Shown in pieces: positions 8,819 to 17,692 of a DNA stretch of 64,000 bases. The stretch's first letter is position 1. Each line of letters opens with the position of its first letter. The notes beneath the pieces were generated by a model. That model was not told where the DNA came from. It saw nothing but the letters and a program-made list of their open reading frames with translations, and ran no database searches. Source of the DNA: JBFMAI01 sp040755725 (GTDB taxonomy: Bacteria; Planctomycetota; Phycisphaerae; UBA1845; Fen-1342); NCBI GenBank assembly GCA_040755725.1, contig JBFMAI010000039.1, forward strand, positions 186,001 to 250,000. Reading direction: 5' to 3'. Made by a program: the position numbers and the translations under genes.

Positions 8819-10015
8819 GGCCGGGTAAGCCGCCTGAAGCGCCAGCATCGAATACGCCGTCGTCAGGGCCGGCAGCCCCTCCATCCAACGGTCGGCCTCG
8901 TTGACCCACTGGCCGTCGGGTTTCTGCACCCGGGCCAGTTGTTCCACCAGCTCGTGGCGCCAGACGTGCTCCCGGCCCGTCTGGTCCTGAATCACCGGCT
9001 CGCCCCATGCCGCCAGCGCTCGCCCGAACACATGGTAGTAGTAGTAAAGCCCCTCGCGGGACTGCGCCTCCGGCATGTTCGGGTTGAACTCCAGCGTCCA
9101 ATGCCGCCGAATCCACGTGAGCGCGGCCCGCACCCGCGGGTCGTCCCGCGTCAGCCCCGCGTACAACATGCTCTTGAGGCCGGCGTACGTCATCGAGCCG
9201 TAGCACCGTAGCTCGTCCCGTCCGTCCACGGCGATCGTCCCCGCCTTGCTCTCGCCGCCGGCCGCCGGGGTGTAGATGAACCCGCCCTGCGCGGAGCCCT
9301 TCGCGTACGGCTGGTCGTTGTGCTCGCCCGCCATCTGGCACCGCTGGATGAAGACCAGCGCCTTCTTGTACACGGGGTCGTCCGGCGGCAGGCCGCTGTC
9401 CTTCAGGGCCTCCAGCATCATCTGTGTGTTCGAGAGGTCCGGGCGCTTGTGCCGACCGTAGCCCGCGCCGCCGTAGAACGGATCGTCCGGCGACTTCCCC
9501 TCGCCTTCGTCCCACTGGTTCTCCTTGAGGAAGCGCTGCAAAGCGGCGACCCGGGCGTCGTATGCGGGGTCTTTTAGCACCGCGAGCATCGACAGCGCGA
9601 CGCTGCTTTCGTAGTTCTTCAGGAGCCCCTCGGCGGCGTAGAGCCCGCCGTCGTCCCGTTGGAAGCGGAGCACGAACTCGACGCCGCGACGGACGGCTTC
9701 GTGCCGGGGGCCGACGGTCGGCTCCTGAATGAGCGCCTTCACGACGAGCGACGAGACGCCGGGGCCGGTCTCCGACGCCCAGCCGCCGTCCTTCTCCTGC
9801 GCGGCCAGGAGGTACCGGGCGCCGCGGGCCGACAGCTCGGCGGCGCGGGCATGCATCGGCCCGTCCCGCTCCGCCAGGCGGATCTGCTGGGTCGTCGGTA
9901 GCGCCGGCGTGGTGGTCTGGGCGCGGGCAGACACGGCGGCGAGCAGCAGCGCCAGAGCAACCGACACGGCAACCAAAGCGGGCGGCGTTGTGCGACGCAA
10001 GACCGAACGCGCCAT
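8810..10015 (-). CDS. Secreted squalene-cyclase/prenyltransferase-like repeat protein
   Basis: A 401-residue protein with a signal peptide (about 1-31, cleavage near VSARAQ) followed by an alpha/alpha-barrel built from repeats of the squalene cyclase/prenyltransferase type: several QxxDGGW/QRDDGG-like turns (AAQEKDGGWAS, RFQRDDGGLYA, VQKPDGQWVN). The DxDD catalytic motif of real squalene-hopene cyclases is not seen, so enzymatic cyclisation is unlikely. Exported versions of this fold are common in planctomycetes and their role is unknown. The ATG at 10015 is set by AGGAGG 7 bases upstream; 44 in-frame codons before it are non-coding in character. It overlaps the end of the radical SAM gene tail-to-tail. 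Confidence 0.75.
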   Translation of the reverse strand: MARSVLRRTTPPALVAVSVALALLLAAVSARAQTTTPALPTTQQIRLAERDGPMHARAAELSARGARYLLAAQEKDGGWASETGPGVSSLVVKALIQEPTVGPRHEAVRRGVEFVLRFQRDDGGLYAAEGLLKNYESSVALSMLAVLKDPAYDARVAALQRFLKENQWDEGEGKSPDDPFYGGAGYGRHKRPDLSNTQMMLEALKDSGLPPDDPVYKKALVFIQRCQMAGEHNDQPYAKGSAQGGFIYTPAAGGESKAGTIAVDGRDELRCYGSMTYAGLKSMLYAGLTRDDPRVRAALTWIRRHWTLEFNPNMPEAQSREGLYYYYHVFGRALAAWGEPVIQDQTGREHVWRHELVEQLARVQKPDGQWVNEADRWMEGLPALTTAYSMLALQAAYPASE

Positions 10016-10199
10016 TGTACTCCTCCTGTTTGCCTGAACTCGGTGGCTCCTGGCTGCTTCCTGCGAGGACGAACTAGGAACCCAGCGCCCCACGTCGGCC
10101 GACAGGCCGACGGTCCGTCCCACTGGGCCTTGGTGCAACCACTGCATCTGGCCAAATGGGTTTACGCCCGACCCGACCGCGCCGTAAGGCCCGCCGGCG

Positions 10200-10934
10200 C
10201 TAACGGCGACGCACGCAGACCGCGATCCCCGCGAACAGCAGGGCCAGCGTGGCGGGCTCCGGGATGTCGGCGTTGACCAGAGCGCGGCCGTTACCGGCGA
10301 CGCCGGTAGCGTCCATCCACATGCCCTGGGGCAGCGTGAACAGCCCGAGCGGGTAAGGTTGCGTGATGGCGTGGCCGTTGTCGCGGATGTACGCGAAGTC
10401 GCGGTACTCGTGCATCTGCTCCTGGCCGTCGCCGATGCCCAACTCGTCCGATTGGCCGGCGGAGAACGTGACGAACGGCATGTTCTGGTTGAGCACGTTC
10501 GTCGCGTTGCGCGGGTAGGTCCAGGAGTAGATCACCAGGTCGTACCCGGCGAAGTTCGCCGTCTCGATGGTGCTCTGGTGCGCGACGTGGATGTTCTGCG
10601 ATAGGAACCCCATCGTGTTGATGAGGTAGTCGTGGACGGCGATGCTGTCGCGCTCCTGGGTGTAATTGGGGTTGAGCGTGCCGTTGTAGGTGGCCAGCCA
10701 GACCATCGTGTTGGCGGGGACGCCGACCGGGTTGGCCCACGTTACGCTGCGGCTGAACAGGTCCCAACCGGGCTCGGTCATCTGGCTGGCGCGGTACATG
10801 CCGAAGTACACCGTCGGCCGCGTCGTGTCCACAATGAGGATGTCGCGCGTCGCGGCCGCACTGGCCGCCGCCGCCAGCATCAGGACCGCGGACAGAAGCA
10901 GACACCCCCATGTCCCGGGATTGCCGCTGCTCAT
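10200..10934 (-). CDS. PEP-CTERM sorted exported protein
   Basis: A 244-residue exported protein of unknown function. It has a signal peptide (about 1-28, ending AASAAA), a 190-residue middle domain (VDTTRPTVYFGMYRASQM...) and a classic PEP-CTERM tail: PEPATLALLFAGIAVC then RRR. That tail normally directs cleavage by an exosortase and transfer to the surface or exopolysaccharide; no exosortase is in this window. The middle part, with YDLVIYSWTYPRNA, looks like a Rossmann-like alpha/beta domain (possibly related to ThuA/glutamine amidotransferase-like folds), but this is only suggestive. The start has GGAGG 7-11 bases upstream and a good promoter at 11089-11118, which implies a leader of about 150 bases. 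Confidence 0.8.
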   Translation of the reverse strand: MSSGNPGTWGCLLLSAVLMLAAAASAAATRDILIVDTTRPTVYFGMYRASQMTEPGWDLFSRSVTWANPVGVPANTMVWLATYNGTLNPNYTQERDSIAVHDYLINTMGFLSQNIHVAHQSTIETANFAGYDLVIYSWTYPRNATNVLNQNMPFVTFSAGQSDELGIGDGQEQMHEYRDFAYIRDNGHAITQPYPLGLFTLPQGMWMDATGVAGNGRALVNADIPEPATLALLFAGIAVCVRRR

Positions 10935-11088
10935 ATGCGCCTCCTCCAGTTCCGCCTGGGACCGGCCCGGCCCCGCGTGGCCGCGGTCACGGTCGCCCCG
11001 TCCACGTGGTGGGCGCTCGGCCGGTCAAGTTGAAGTTGGGCCCCGTCGCTCCTCTTCCCGACGGGGGTCGCAAACGCCCGACGCGTTC

Positions 11089-11118
11089 AATGTACCTGGC
11101 AAGGCGAGGGCGGGTCAA
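11089..11118 (-). promoter_or_regulatory. Sigma-70-type promoter for the PEP-CTERM gene
   Basis: Reverse-strand TTGACC (11118-11113), an 18-base spacer and TACATT (11094-11089). The same arrangement is found upstream of hpf at 61417-61446. It lies in the 422-base gap 10935-11356, which also contains the hairpin repeat at 11161 and no gene. Confidence 0.6.
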
Positions 11119-11160
11119 CGGTGTAGCGGCGATCAGGGCCGGCCGCGGCGGCGCTCCGTG

Positions 11161-11182
11161 ACCCACCGCTTGCGTGGTGGGT
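11161..11182. repeat. Hairpin repeat (ACCCACC...GGTGGGT), copy 1
   Basis: A perfect 7-bp stem, ACCCACC/GGTGGGT, around an 8-base loop. The same 22 bases recur exactly at 50363-50384 and a variant at 51062-51081. Confidence 0.7.
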
Positions 11183-11356
11183 TCGGTTGGCGGCACCACG
11201 AGCGGCCAGTCCGGGATACCTGCGCGATCACCGTGCGCGAACCGGCGGCGCGGGAGGGCGGGGCTGTCTCCCGCGGCGACCCTGCCGGCCTGCCCGGCGG
11301 CGGCTCGCCCGGAGGCCCGCTTTCCCCGCGCGCGCCGCCGGATCGCGCACAACCAT

Positions 11357-12418
11357 TCAGTTCGTGCTCAGTCGGGCGCGGATGAAGGCAGCGCGTTCGA
11401 GGCTGCGCTGCTCGCCGGTGAGGCGTTCACCGTGCAGCTTCTGCAGGTGGGCGGGCTGGACTTGCAGAAACAGCTCGTTGAGCGTCTGAAGATCAATGGT
11501 GCTGAGTCGGCCGACGTGCAGCCCCATGCGGACGTGCGACAGGTACTGCATCGCCTCGGTGGAGCTGATGAGCCGCGCGCTCTTGAGCAGCCCCATCGCC
11601 CGCCAGACCTTGTCGTCCAAGGCGGCGGGCCGGTTCTTCAGCAGCACGTCGCGGGCAGCCCGCTCATACTCCACAATCTTGGGGATCACCACGCGGCTGA
11701 AATCGTCGATGATCTCCGGCTCGCTGCGGCCGAGCGTCACCTGATTGGAGATCTGGAAGAAGTCACCCAGGGCCTCGGTGCCCTCGCCGTACAACCCCCG
11801 GACGGCCAGCTTCATGTCGCGGGCGGCCTGGCCGACCTTCTCCAGCTCGTTGGTCAGGCGCAGCGCCGGCAGGTGCAGCATCACCGACACGCGAATGCCG
11901 GTGCCCACGTTGGTGGGGCAGGCGGTCAGGTAGCCGTACTGGGCGTGGAACTCGTAGTCCAGGTGCTCTTCGATGGCGTCATCAATGGCGTTGATCTGCT
12001 CCCACGCCGCCTCGACCTGGAGCCCGCTGCGCATGACCTGGATGCGGACATGGTCTTCCTCGTTGACCATGATGGCGGCGGCCTCGTCCGGTCGGAACGC
12101 GACGCACCGCGGGCCGGTGCCCTCGGCGTGTTGGCGGCTGATCAGGTGGCGTTCGACGAGCAGCAAGCGGTCCAGCTCGTCCAGGTGTTCCACGTCGATG
12201 TGCACCAGGTCCCGCAGCGTCGGCGCGCGGCGCACCGCGGTCGTGACGGTCTCGGCCACCTCGCGGCGGGCGTCGGCGTCCGCCCGCGACAGGAACGGGA
12301 AGTCGCGCACGTTGCGGGCCAGCCGGACGCGCGTGGAGATCACGATCTCGTGCAGCGGGCCCTCCCCGCGCAGCCACTCCCCGGCGTGCCGAACGACATC
12401 ATCGAGGGGCGCGGTCAT
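11357..12418 (-). CDS. mcsB: Protein-arginine kinase McsB
   Basis: Phosphagen-kinase-fold enzyme (353 residues) that phosphorylates arginine side chains of proteins, in Firmicutes marking them for ClpCP. Family motifs are present: STRVRLARN near the N-terminus, NEEDHVRIQ, and CPTNVGTGIRVSVMLHLPAL around the active site. The C-terminal allosteric phosphoarginine pocket, RDxxRA in Bacillus, appears here as RSLERA near residue 338, with Asp replaced by Ser. The start overlaps the mcsA stop by 4 bases (ATGA), so translation is probably coupled. ClpC and CtsR are not beside it. The length matches the family. Confidence 0.93.
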   Translation of the reverse strand: MTAPLDDVVRHAGEWLRGEGPLHEIVISTRVRLARNVRDFPFLSRADADARREVAETVTTAVRRAPTLRDLVHIDVEHLDELDRLLLVERHLISRQHAEGTGPRCVAFRPDEAAAIMVNEEDHVRIQVMRSGLQVEAAWEQINAIDDAIEEHLDYEFHAQYGYLTACPTNVGTGIRVSVMLHLPALRLTNELEKVGQAARDMKLAVRGLYGEGTEALGDFFQISNQVTLGRSEPEIIDDFSRVVIPKIVEYERAARDVLLKNRPAALDDKVWRAMGLLKSARLISSTEAMQYLSHVRMGLHVGRLSTIDLQTLNELFLQVQPAHLQKLHGERLTGEQRSLERAAFIRARLSTN

Positions 12419-12918
12419 GGCTGTTCGAGCTCCCGAATACGGTCGCGCAACTGCGCGGCCCGCTCGTAGTCCTCGGCCGCCACCGCTTCCTCAAGCTGCC
12501 GCTTCAGGCGGCGGAGGTCCGCGTGCGGCTTGCGGGAGGTTGTGCCCAGCGACTTGGGGACCTTGCCGGTGTGCTCGGTGGCGCCGTCGTGCGTGCGTTC
12601 GAGCAGGCGGCCCAGGGGCTCTTTGAACACGTCGTAGTCGTGGGCGCAGCCCAGCAGCCCCTGGTTGCGGAACTCCACGTAGCTGATCCCGCAGTGCTCG
12701 CAGACGAGCTGACTCAACTCGGAGGCCCCCGCCTTGCTGCTGGCGACGAAATTCTCGAGGATCTCGTTGAGGTCGATCGTGGCCTTGGGCGTCTGGAGCA
12801 GCCCCTCTTCCGCGGCGCAGCGATCGCACAGGTGCCGCTCGACCTTCGCCCCCGACCGCTCGATGTTGGTCAGGTGGAAGGTCGCCTTGGCCTTCTTGCA
12901 CCGCTCGCACAGCCCCAT
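12415..12918 (-). CDS. mcsA: McsA, zinc-binding activator of McsB (UVR motif)
   Basis: A 167-residue partner of the arginine kinase. It has three CxxC knuckles: CERC near residue 4, CDRC near 31 and CEHC near 74, plus a further Cys-His at GCAHDYDVF. The C-terminus is a coiled UvrB/UvrC-type motif (LRRLKRQLEEAVAAEDYERAAQLRDRI, in part), which mediates binding to Clp or Uvr-type partners. The start MGLCERCKKAKAT follows GGAG and fits family members; longer in-frame sequence upstream crosses the promoter. The promoter at 12953-12981 should drive mcsA and mcsB together. Confidence 0.9.
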   Translation of the reverse strand: MGLCERCKKAKATFHLTNIERSGAKVERHLCDRCAAEEGLLQTPKATIDLNEILENFVASSKAGASELSQLVCEHCGISYVEFRNQGLLGCAHDYDVFKEPLGRLLERTHDGATEHTGKVPKSLGTTSRKPHADLRRLKRQLEEAVAAEDYERAAQLRDRIRELEQP

Positions 12919-12952
12919 TGCACGCACTCCATGCCGCCAACCGCCGGCACCG

Positions 12953-12981
12953 ATCGTAGAACCCCCATCGGCGCGCGTCAA
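12953..12981 (-). promoter_or_regulatory. Sigma-70-type promoter for mcsA-mcsB
   Basis: Reverse-strand TTGACG (12981-12976), a 17-base spacer and TACGAT (12958-12953), 35 bases upstream of the mcsA start. No CtsR-like direct heptad repeat was noticed here. Confidence 0.6.
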
Positions 12982-13171
12982 GCGACCACGTCCGCGGTCC
13001 ACCCAGGCACACGTATTGTTGACGGCGCAACCCCGGCCGGGCGAGCCGCGCGCCGCCCTTGGCCCTTGCCTCCCAGCCGGATTCTTCGGCCGCGACCGCT
13101 CACCCCCCGGTCGCCACGGGCATCTACGCTCCCCCAACTCCCTGGAAGGGAGGGTAGCGATGGGAACGCTG

Positions 13172-15529
13172 CTACTCCCCCTCCGCGGCCTCGGCGGCCT
13201 CAGCCCGCTCCTCCGTATCACGCTGCCGGCGCATGGCCTCCCACTCCTCCCTCGTGACGGTGACCTCGCGGGCCTGGCTGCCTTTGTACTCGCCGACGAT
13301 GCCGGCGGCGTACATCTGGTCGATCAGGCGCGACGCCCGGCCGTAGCCGATGGTGAGGCGGCGTTGCAGCAGACTGACCGAGCCGCGCCCACTGTCGAGA
13401 ATGATGTCCACGGCTTGGTCGAACAACTCGTCGCGCTGGTCGGTGCTCTCACCGCCCCCGTCGCCGCCGGGCAGCCGGACCAGCTCGGGATGGAAAGTGG
13501 GGCTGCGCTGCTCGCGGCAGTGGCGCACGACGGCCCGCAGCTCGTCATCGTCCACGAAGGTGCCCTGGGCACGGATGAGCTTGGAACCGCCCGGCGGCAG
13601 GAAGAGCATGTCGCCCTGCCCCATCAGCACCTCGCCGCCGTTTTGGTCCAGCACGATCCGCGAGTCCAGGCGCGACGAGACGCGGAAGGCGATGCGGCTG
13701 GGAAGGTTGGACTTGATGAGGCCGGTGACAACGTTGGCCTGCGGCCGCTGCGTCGAGACGATGAGGTGGATGCCAACGGCGCGGCTCTTCTGGGCGATGC
13801 GGCAAAGGTAGAACTCAACCTCCTTGCCCGTGGTCATCATCAGGTCGGCGAGCTCGTCGATCATGATGACGATGTAGGGCAGCCGCACGGGAATCTTGGC
13901 CATTTCCTCGTCGTTCGAGGGTTGGAGCCGCTCGCGCAGAACGGACGGTCCGAGCCGGTTGTACGAGCGGATGTCCTTCACGCCGGCCTCGGCCAGCAGG
14001 GCGTAGCGCTCGTCCATCTTGGTGGACGCCCAATCGAGAATTGCCTCGGCGCGGGTCACCTCGGTGACGATCGGGCAGATCAGGTGCGGGATGTCCTTGT
14101 ACGCCGCCAGCTCGACGACCTTGGGGTCAATCAGGATCAGGTTCACCTCGGTCGGCCGGCGGGTCATCAGGATCGACGTGATGATGCTGGAGACGCAGAC
14201 GCTCTTGCCCGAGCCGGTGGTGCCGGCGATAAGCAAGTGCGGCATGCGCGTCAAGTCGGCGACGAGCGGCTGGCCGGAAGCGTCCTTGCCCAGAAAGAGC
14301 GGAATAGCGAAGTGCTCCGTCCGCGCCGCCGACAGCTCCATCACGTCGCGCACACGCACCTTCTCCTTGTCCACGTTGGGGACTTCGATGCCGATGGTGC
14401 TCTTGCCGGGCAGCGGGGCGACGACGCGGACCGCCGGCGCCTTGAGCGCCCGGGCCATGTCGTTGGTCAATGAGGCGATCTGGCTGACTTTGATGCCGGG
14501 GGCGAGCTTGAGCTCGAACACGGTGATCACCGGCCCCGTTTCAATCGCGACGACTTCCACCGCCAGCCGGAACTCGTTGAGCGTCTGCTCCAGCACGAAC
14601 GCCTTCTCGCGGCACAACGCCTCCAGCGCCTTCTTGTCCAGCGGCGCCGGACGGTCCAGCAGGTTCAGCGGCGGCAGCGCGTAGTCATCGTCGGCCGGTG
14701 GCGCAGGCGGGCGGGCGGGGGCCTCGCGCAGCGGAGGGGGCTCGACTTTCTTCACCACCGTCGGCGCGGGCGATGAGCGGGCGGTCTTCGGACTATCGCC
14801 CTCCTCGACCTGACCCCGCAACGACAGGGGCACCGGTTGGCGTTCCGGCTCGGGGGTGCGGGGCCGGTCGTCCGCCGACGCGCTCGACGGACGGGCGGTC
14901 AGCGTCCGGGCCACCCCGTTGGCGACTGCCGCACCCGCCCCGACGACCGCGGTCGAGCCCCGGGCCAGCACGGGCGCTGAGCTGTGCCCGGCCCAGCGGA
15001 GCCACCGGAACAGGACGACGAGGAGGCTGTCCGCCGCCAGCACCAGCCCCACGACGAGCGATAGCGCCAGCAGCAGCACCGTCCCGAAGGATTGCAGGTG
15101 CCGCAACAGGAACCGTGCCGTCACAGCCCCCAGCACTCCGCCGGGACCGGTGATGAGGTAGCGGTCGGTGGCCGGGACGAACATGGCGGCGGCGGACGAG
15201 ACCGACGTGGCCACCAACCCCAGGCCGAGGAAACGCAGCCAGGGGTCGTTCATCGGCACGCCCTTGGACCAGGCGATGACCGCGACGTGCAGGAGGGCCA
15301 GGAGCGGGTAGACCGCCAGGCCGAAGTAGGTGAACGCGTGGTAGGCCAGCCGCCCCCCGACGTGGCCGCACAAGTTGTGGGGCGGATCGGAGTTGGGCCA
15401 GACGGTGGTCGACGGGGCGTCGGCGATGTCGAAGCTCAGGATGGCGGCCCAGGCGAACAGGCAGGCCAACCAGCCCACCGCGGCGACGCAGAAACGCAGC
15501 GCCGCCTGCCGCTCATCCGTGCGCGACAT
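13172..15529 (-). CDS. ftsK: DNA translocase FtsK/SpoIIIE
   Basis: A 785-residue septal DNA pump that moves chromosome ends out of the closing septum. The N-terminus has about four membrane helices (roughly residues 10-190), then a Pro/Arg/Glu-rich linker. The motor has Walker A GTTGSGKSV near residue 440, LILIDPKVVELAAY, and Walker B VIMIDELADLMM. A C-terminal gamma winged helix (GSVSLLQRRLTIGYGRASRL) that reads KOPS-type sequences is present. The linker is short compared with E. coli FtsK, as in SpoIIIE. The start at 15529 (MSRTDERQ) is chosen as the more likely of three close candidates; 15538 and 15574 are possible. It is divergent from the Mla-type operon. Confidence 0.93.
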   Translation of the reverse strand: MSRTDERQAALRFCVAAVGWLACLFAWAAILSFDIADAPSTTVWPNSDPPHNLCGHVGGRLAYHAFTYFGLAVYPLLALLHVAVIAWSKGVPMNDPWLRFLGLGLVATSVSSAAAMFVPATDRYLITGPGGVLGAVTARFLLRHLQSFGTVLLLALSLVVGLVLAADSLLVVLFRWLRWAGHSSAPVLARGSTAVVGAGAAVANGVARTLTARPSSASADDRPRTPEPERQPVPLSLRGQVEEGDSPKTARSSPAPTVVKKVEPPPLREAPARPPAPPADDDYALPPLNLLDRPAPLDKKALEALCREKAFVLEQTLNEFRLAVEVVAIETGPVITVFELKLAPGIKVSQIASLTNDMARALKAPAVRVVAPLPGKSTIGIEVPNVDKEKVRVRDVMELSAARTEHFAIPLFLGKDASGQPLVADLTRMPHLLIAGTTGSGKSVCVSSIITSILMTRRPTEVNLILIDPKVVELAAYKDIPHLICPIVTEVTRAEAILDWASTKMDERYALLAEAGVKDIRSYNRLGPSVLRERLQPSNDEEMAKIPVRLPYIVIMIDELADLMMTTGKEVEFYLCRIAQKSRAVGIHLIVSTQRPQANVVTGLIKSNLPSRIAFRVSSRLDSRIVLDQNGGEVLMGQGDMLFLPPGGSKLIRAQGTFVDDDELRAVVRHCREQRSPTFHPELVRLPGGDGGGESTDQRDELFDQAVDIILDSGRGSVSLLQRRLTIGYGRASRLIDQMYAAGIVGEYKGSQAREVTVTREEWEAMRRQRDTEERAEAAEAAEGE

Positions 15530-15602
15530 GCCGGCCATCCGTGTTCGCTCCCATGCCCGATCCGGGTCGGGCAACTCGCAACCCAGGCCGCATCATATCG
15601 CG

Positions 15603-15631
15603 TTGACGAGAGGTTTTCGATAACCTAGTGG
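15603..15631 (+). promoter_or_regulatory. Candidate promoter for the MlaE/MlaF operon
   Basis: A consensus-like TTGACG (15603-15608), a 17-base spacer and TAGTGG (15626-15631), whose -10 is poor. On the opposite strand TATGAT at 15597-15592 could serve ftsK. Confidence 0.35.
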
Positions 15632-15688
15632 GCCACTCGGGCGGCGGGCGGCCCCGCCGCCGCGGCTGAGGTCTGTGCGAGCCGGCCC

Positions 15689-16525
15689 ATGCGACGCAAG
15701 CCCCTGATGGTCAGAGTGCTCGGCGGTGTCGGCGCCGGCACGCTCGCCGGCCTGGCCCACTTCGGCCGGTTCTGGGCCTTCTCGGCCTACGCCGCCTCGT
15801 TCATCCCGCTGGAACTGGCATCGGCACGCGGCTGGCGCCGGCTGCTGCCGCAGTGCTTTGTCATCGGCACGCGCTCCGTCCCGGTCATCATGCTCACGGG
15901 CATGTTCATCGGGATGGTGCTGATCGTCCAAGGCTGGGCCCAGTTCGACGCCGCCAACATGGCCGACCGGCTCGGCGCGATCGTCGTCATTTCCGTGTGT
16001 TCCGAACTCGGGCCGGTGCTGGCCGGGGTGATGCTGGCGGGGCGCGCCGGCGGGGCGCTCACCGCCGAGCTGGGCACGATGAACGTCACCGAGCAGTTGC
16101 TCGCGCTGCGGTCGATGGGCGCCGATCCGGTCCGGTTCCTGGTCACGCCGCGGTTCCTCGCCTGCCTCGTCCTGGCCCCCGTGCTGACGTGCTATGCGGA
16201 CCTGATGGGCGCGCTGGGCGCCTGGGTGGTTTACATGGGCGTCTACTCCGGCGAGTCCGAACCCTACTGGCATTACGTCCGGCAGACGGTCGAGCTGTGG
16301 GACCTGGGCAGCGGGCTGTTTAAGGCGTTGTTCTTCGGCGGGGCGATCGGGCTGGTGAGCTGCTACAACGGCTTCCACTGCAAACCGGGGGCCCAGGGCG
16401 TCGGCCAGGCGTGTACGCAGAGCTTCGTCATCAGCTTCATCCTGATTCTCATGCTCGACCTGTTCCTCGGCTTCCTGCTCAACGGGCTGTACAGCGTCTG
16501 GTTCGGATTCCGGTCGCTGATCTGA
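15689..16525 (+). CDS. mlaE: MlaE-type ABC transporter permease
   Basis: A 278-residue integral membrane permease of the MlaE family, which moves phospholipids or other lipids between inner and outer membranes with an MCE protein. About five hydrophobic segments are visible, and the family core is clear: MLTGMFIGMVLIVQG, then SELGPVLAGVMLAGRAGGAL, and AELGTMNVTEQLLALRSMG, the coupling region that contacts the ATPase. It overlaps nothing and is followed after 11 bases by its ATPase. The usual third partner, an MCE-domain (MlaD) protein, is not found next in line. The start MRRKPLMVRVLGG gives normal family length. Confidence 0.87.
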   Translation: MRRKPLMVRVLGGVGAGTLAGLAHFGRFWAFSAYAASFIPLELASARGWRRLLPQCFVIGTRSVPVIMLTGMFIGMVLIVQGWAQFDAANMADRLGAIVVISVCSELGPVLAGVMLAGRAGGALTAELGTMNVTEQLLALRSMGADPVRFLVTPRFLACLVLAPVLTCYADLMGALGAWVVYMGVYSGESEPYWHYVRQTVELWDLGSGLFKALFFGGAIGLVSCYNGFHCKPGAQGVGQACTQSFVISFILILMLDLFLGFLLNGLYSVWFGFRSLI

Positions 16526-16536
16526 AAGGCGCCGCC

Positions 16537-17325
16537 GTGGCGAACGCGGAAACCCCGATCATCGAGCTGCGCGGCGTCACCAAGTCGTTTGGCAAGCAGC
16601 GCGTGCTGGACGGTGTCGACCTCCAGGTCGAGCGCGGCAAGACGACGGTCATCATCGGCCGCTCCGGCACCGGCAAGAGCGTCCTGCTCAAACACATCGT
16701 CGGGCTGCTGCGACCGGACCGCGGCGAGGTCTATTACGAGGGCCAGCGGATCGACCGCCTCACCGAGCGGGCCCTGGTGCCCATCCGTCGACAGATCAGC
16801 TTCGTCTTCCAACTCAACGCCCTGTTCGACTCCATGACCGTGCTGGAGAACGTCGCGTTCCCGATGATGGAGAACCGCAGCGGGCAGCTCGACCGGGCCA
16901 AGATCCGTAAGCTCGCCTCCCGTTGCCTCGACATGGTCGGACTGGCCGGCTTCGACAACAAGCGGCCGGCCGAACTCTCCGGCGGCGAGAAGAAGCGCGT
17001 CGCCATCGCCCGGGCGATCGCGATGGACCCGCCGCCGAAGGTCATCCTCTACGACGAGCCCACCGCCGGCCTCGACCCGCAGCGCTCCGACGTGATCAAC
17101 AAGCTGATTCGGCAGATGCAAGAGCGCTTCGAGGTCACGGGGCTCGTGGTGACGCACGACATGAAATGCACGGCGGAAGTCGGCGACCGCGTGCTGATGC
17201 TGTGGCACGGGCGGTTTGTGGTGGACGGCGAACCCGAGGCGCTGTTGCAGGCGGAAGAGCCGCACGTGCGGCGTTTCGTGCAGGGCATGGCCGAACCGGG
17301 GGACATCATCACGCTCACGAGTTGA
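16537..17325 (+). CDS. mlaF: MlaF-type ABC transporter ATP-binding protein
   Basis: A 262-residue ATPase that powers the preceding permease. Walker A GRSGTGKSVLLKH, Q-loop (FVFQLNALFDSMTV), signature LSGGEKKRVAIARA, Walker B VILYDEPTAGLDP and the switch His in VVTHDMK are all present. The LFDSMTVLENVAFP and GEKKRV details are typical of the Mla/Mkl subgroup. The GTG at 16537 (MANAETPIIELRG) is taken as start; AAGG lies about 7 bases before it and in-frame sequence further upstream overlaps the mlaE coding region. Downstream there are 367 bases without a gene before flgM. Confidence 0.9.
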   Translation: MANAETPIIELRGVTKSFGKQRVLDGVDLQVERGKTTVIIGRSGTGKSVLLKHIVGLLRPDRGEVYYEGQRIDRLTERALVPIRRQISFVFQLNALFDSMTVLENVAFPMMENRSGQLDRAKIRKLASRCLDMVGLAGFDNKRPAELSGGEKKRVAIARAIAMDPPPKVILYDEPTAGLDPQRSDVINKLIRQMQERFEVTGLVVTHDMKCTAEVGDRVLMLWHGRFVVDGEPEALLQAEEPHVRRFVQGMAEPGDIITLTS

Positions 17326-17394
17326 TGGACGGCGTGCGGCCCGCCTTGGCTGCACACCGGGCAAGGTAACGACGCGCTTCGGCACCTCGGCAGA

Positions 17395-17420
17395 CGCCGG
17401 CCTCGGAGGTCCGGCGCTGC
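17395..17420. repeat. Hairpin related to the 1231-1350 element
   Basis: The 26 bases differ by one base from 1295-1320 (CGCCGGMCTCGGAGGTCCGG followed by CGCTGC). The hairpin arms are GCCGG and CCGGC. It lies in the 367-base gap after mlaF, which holds no gene. Confidence 0.6.
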
Positions 17421-17516
17421 TGGCCAGTACGGGCGTCCCATAAAAACCGGGTCCGCCGCGGCACGCAAACGCAGTTCCTGCACGCCCGCGAATTTCGCCC
17501 GCCGCGGCGAATTGGC

Positions 17517-17544
17517 TAAAGGTTTATTGGGGAGACACCCGATA
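17517..17544 (+). promoter_or_regulatory. Candidate sigma-28-like promoter upstream of flgM
   Basis: TAAAGGTTTA at 17517 and CCCGATAC at 17538-17545 resemble the flagellar sigma-28 elements (TAAAG and GCCGATAA), but the spacer is about 2 bases longer than the usual optimum. It lies about 150 bases upstream of the FlgM-like gene, a classic sigma-28 target. Confidence 0.35.
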
Positions 17545-17692
17545 CTAACCGTGAGCGAGTGGTCACGCGCTGCGCCCGGCGCCGCCAAGGGACTGGCACG
17601 CCACGCAGGCGCGTTTTTGTCCAGACGAACATGGAAGGTGGCCAGCCGGACCGGTCCCGGAGGGGACTGTCCCACGGAGGCATTTGTAGGTT

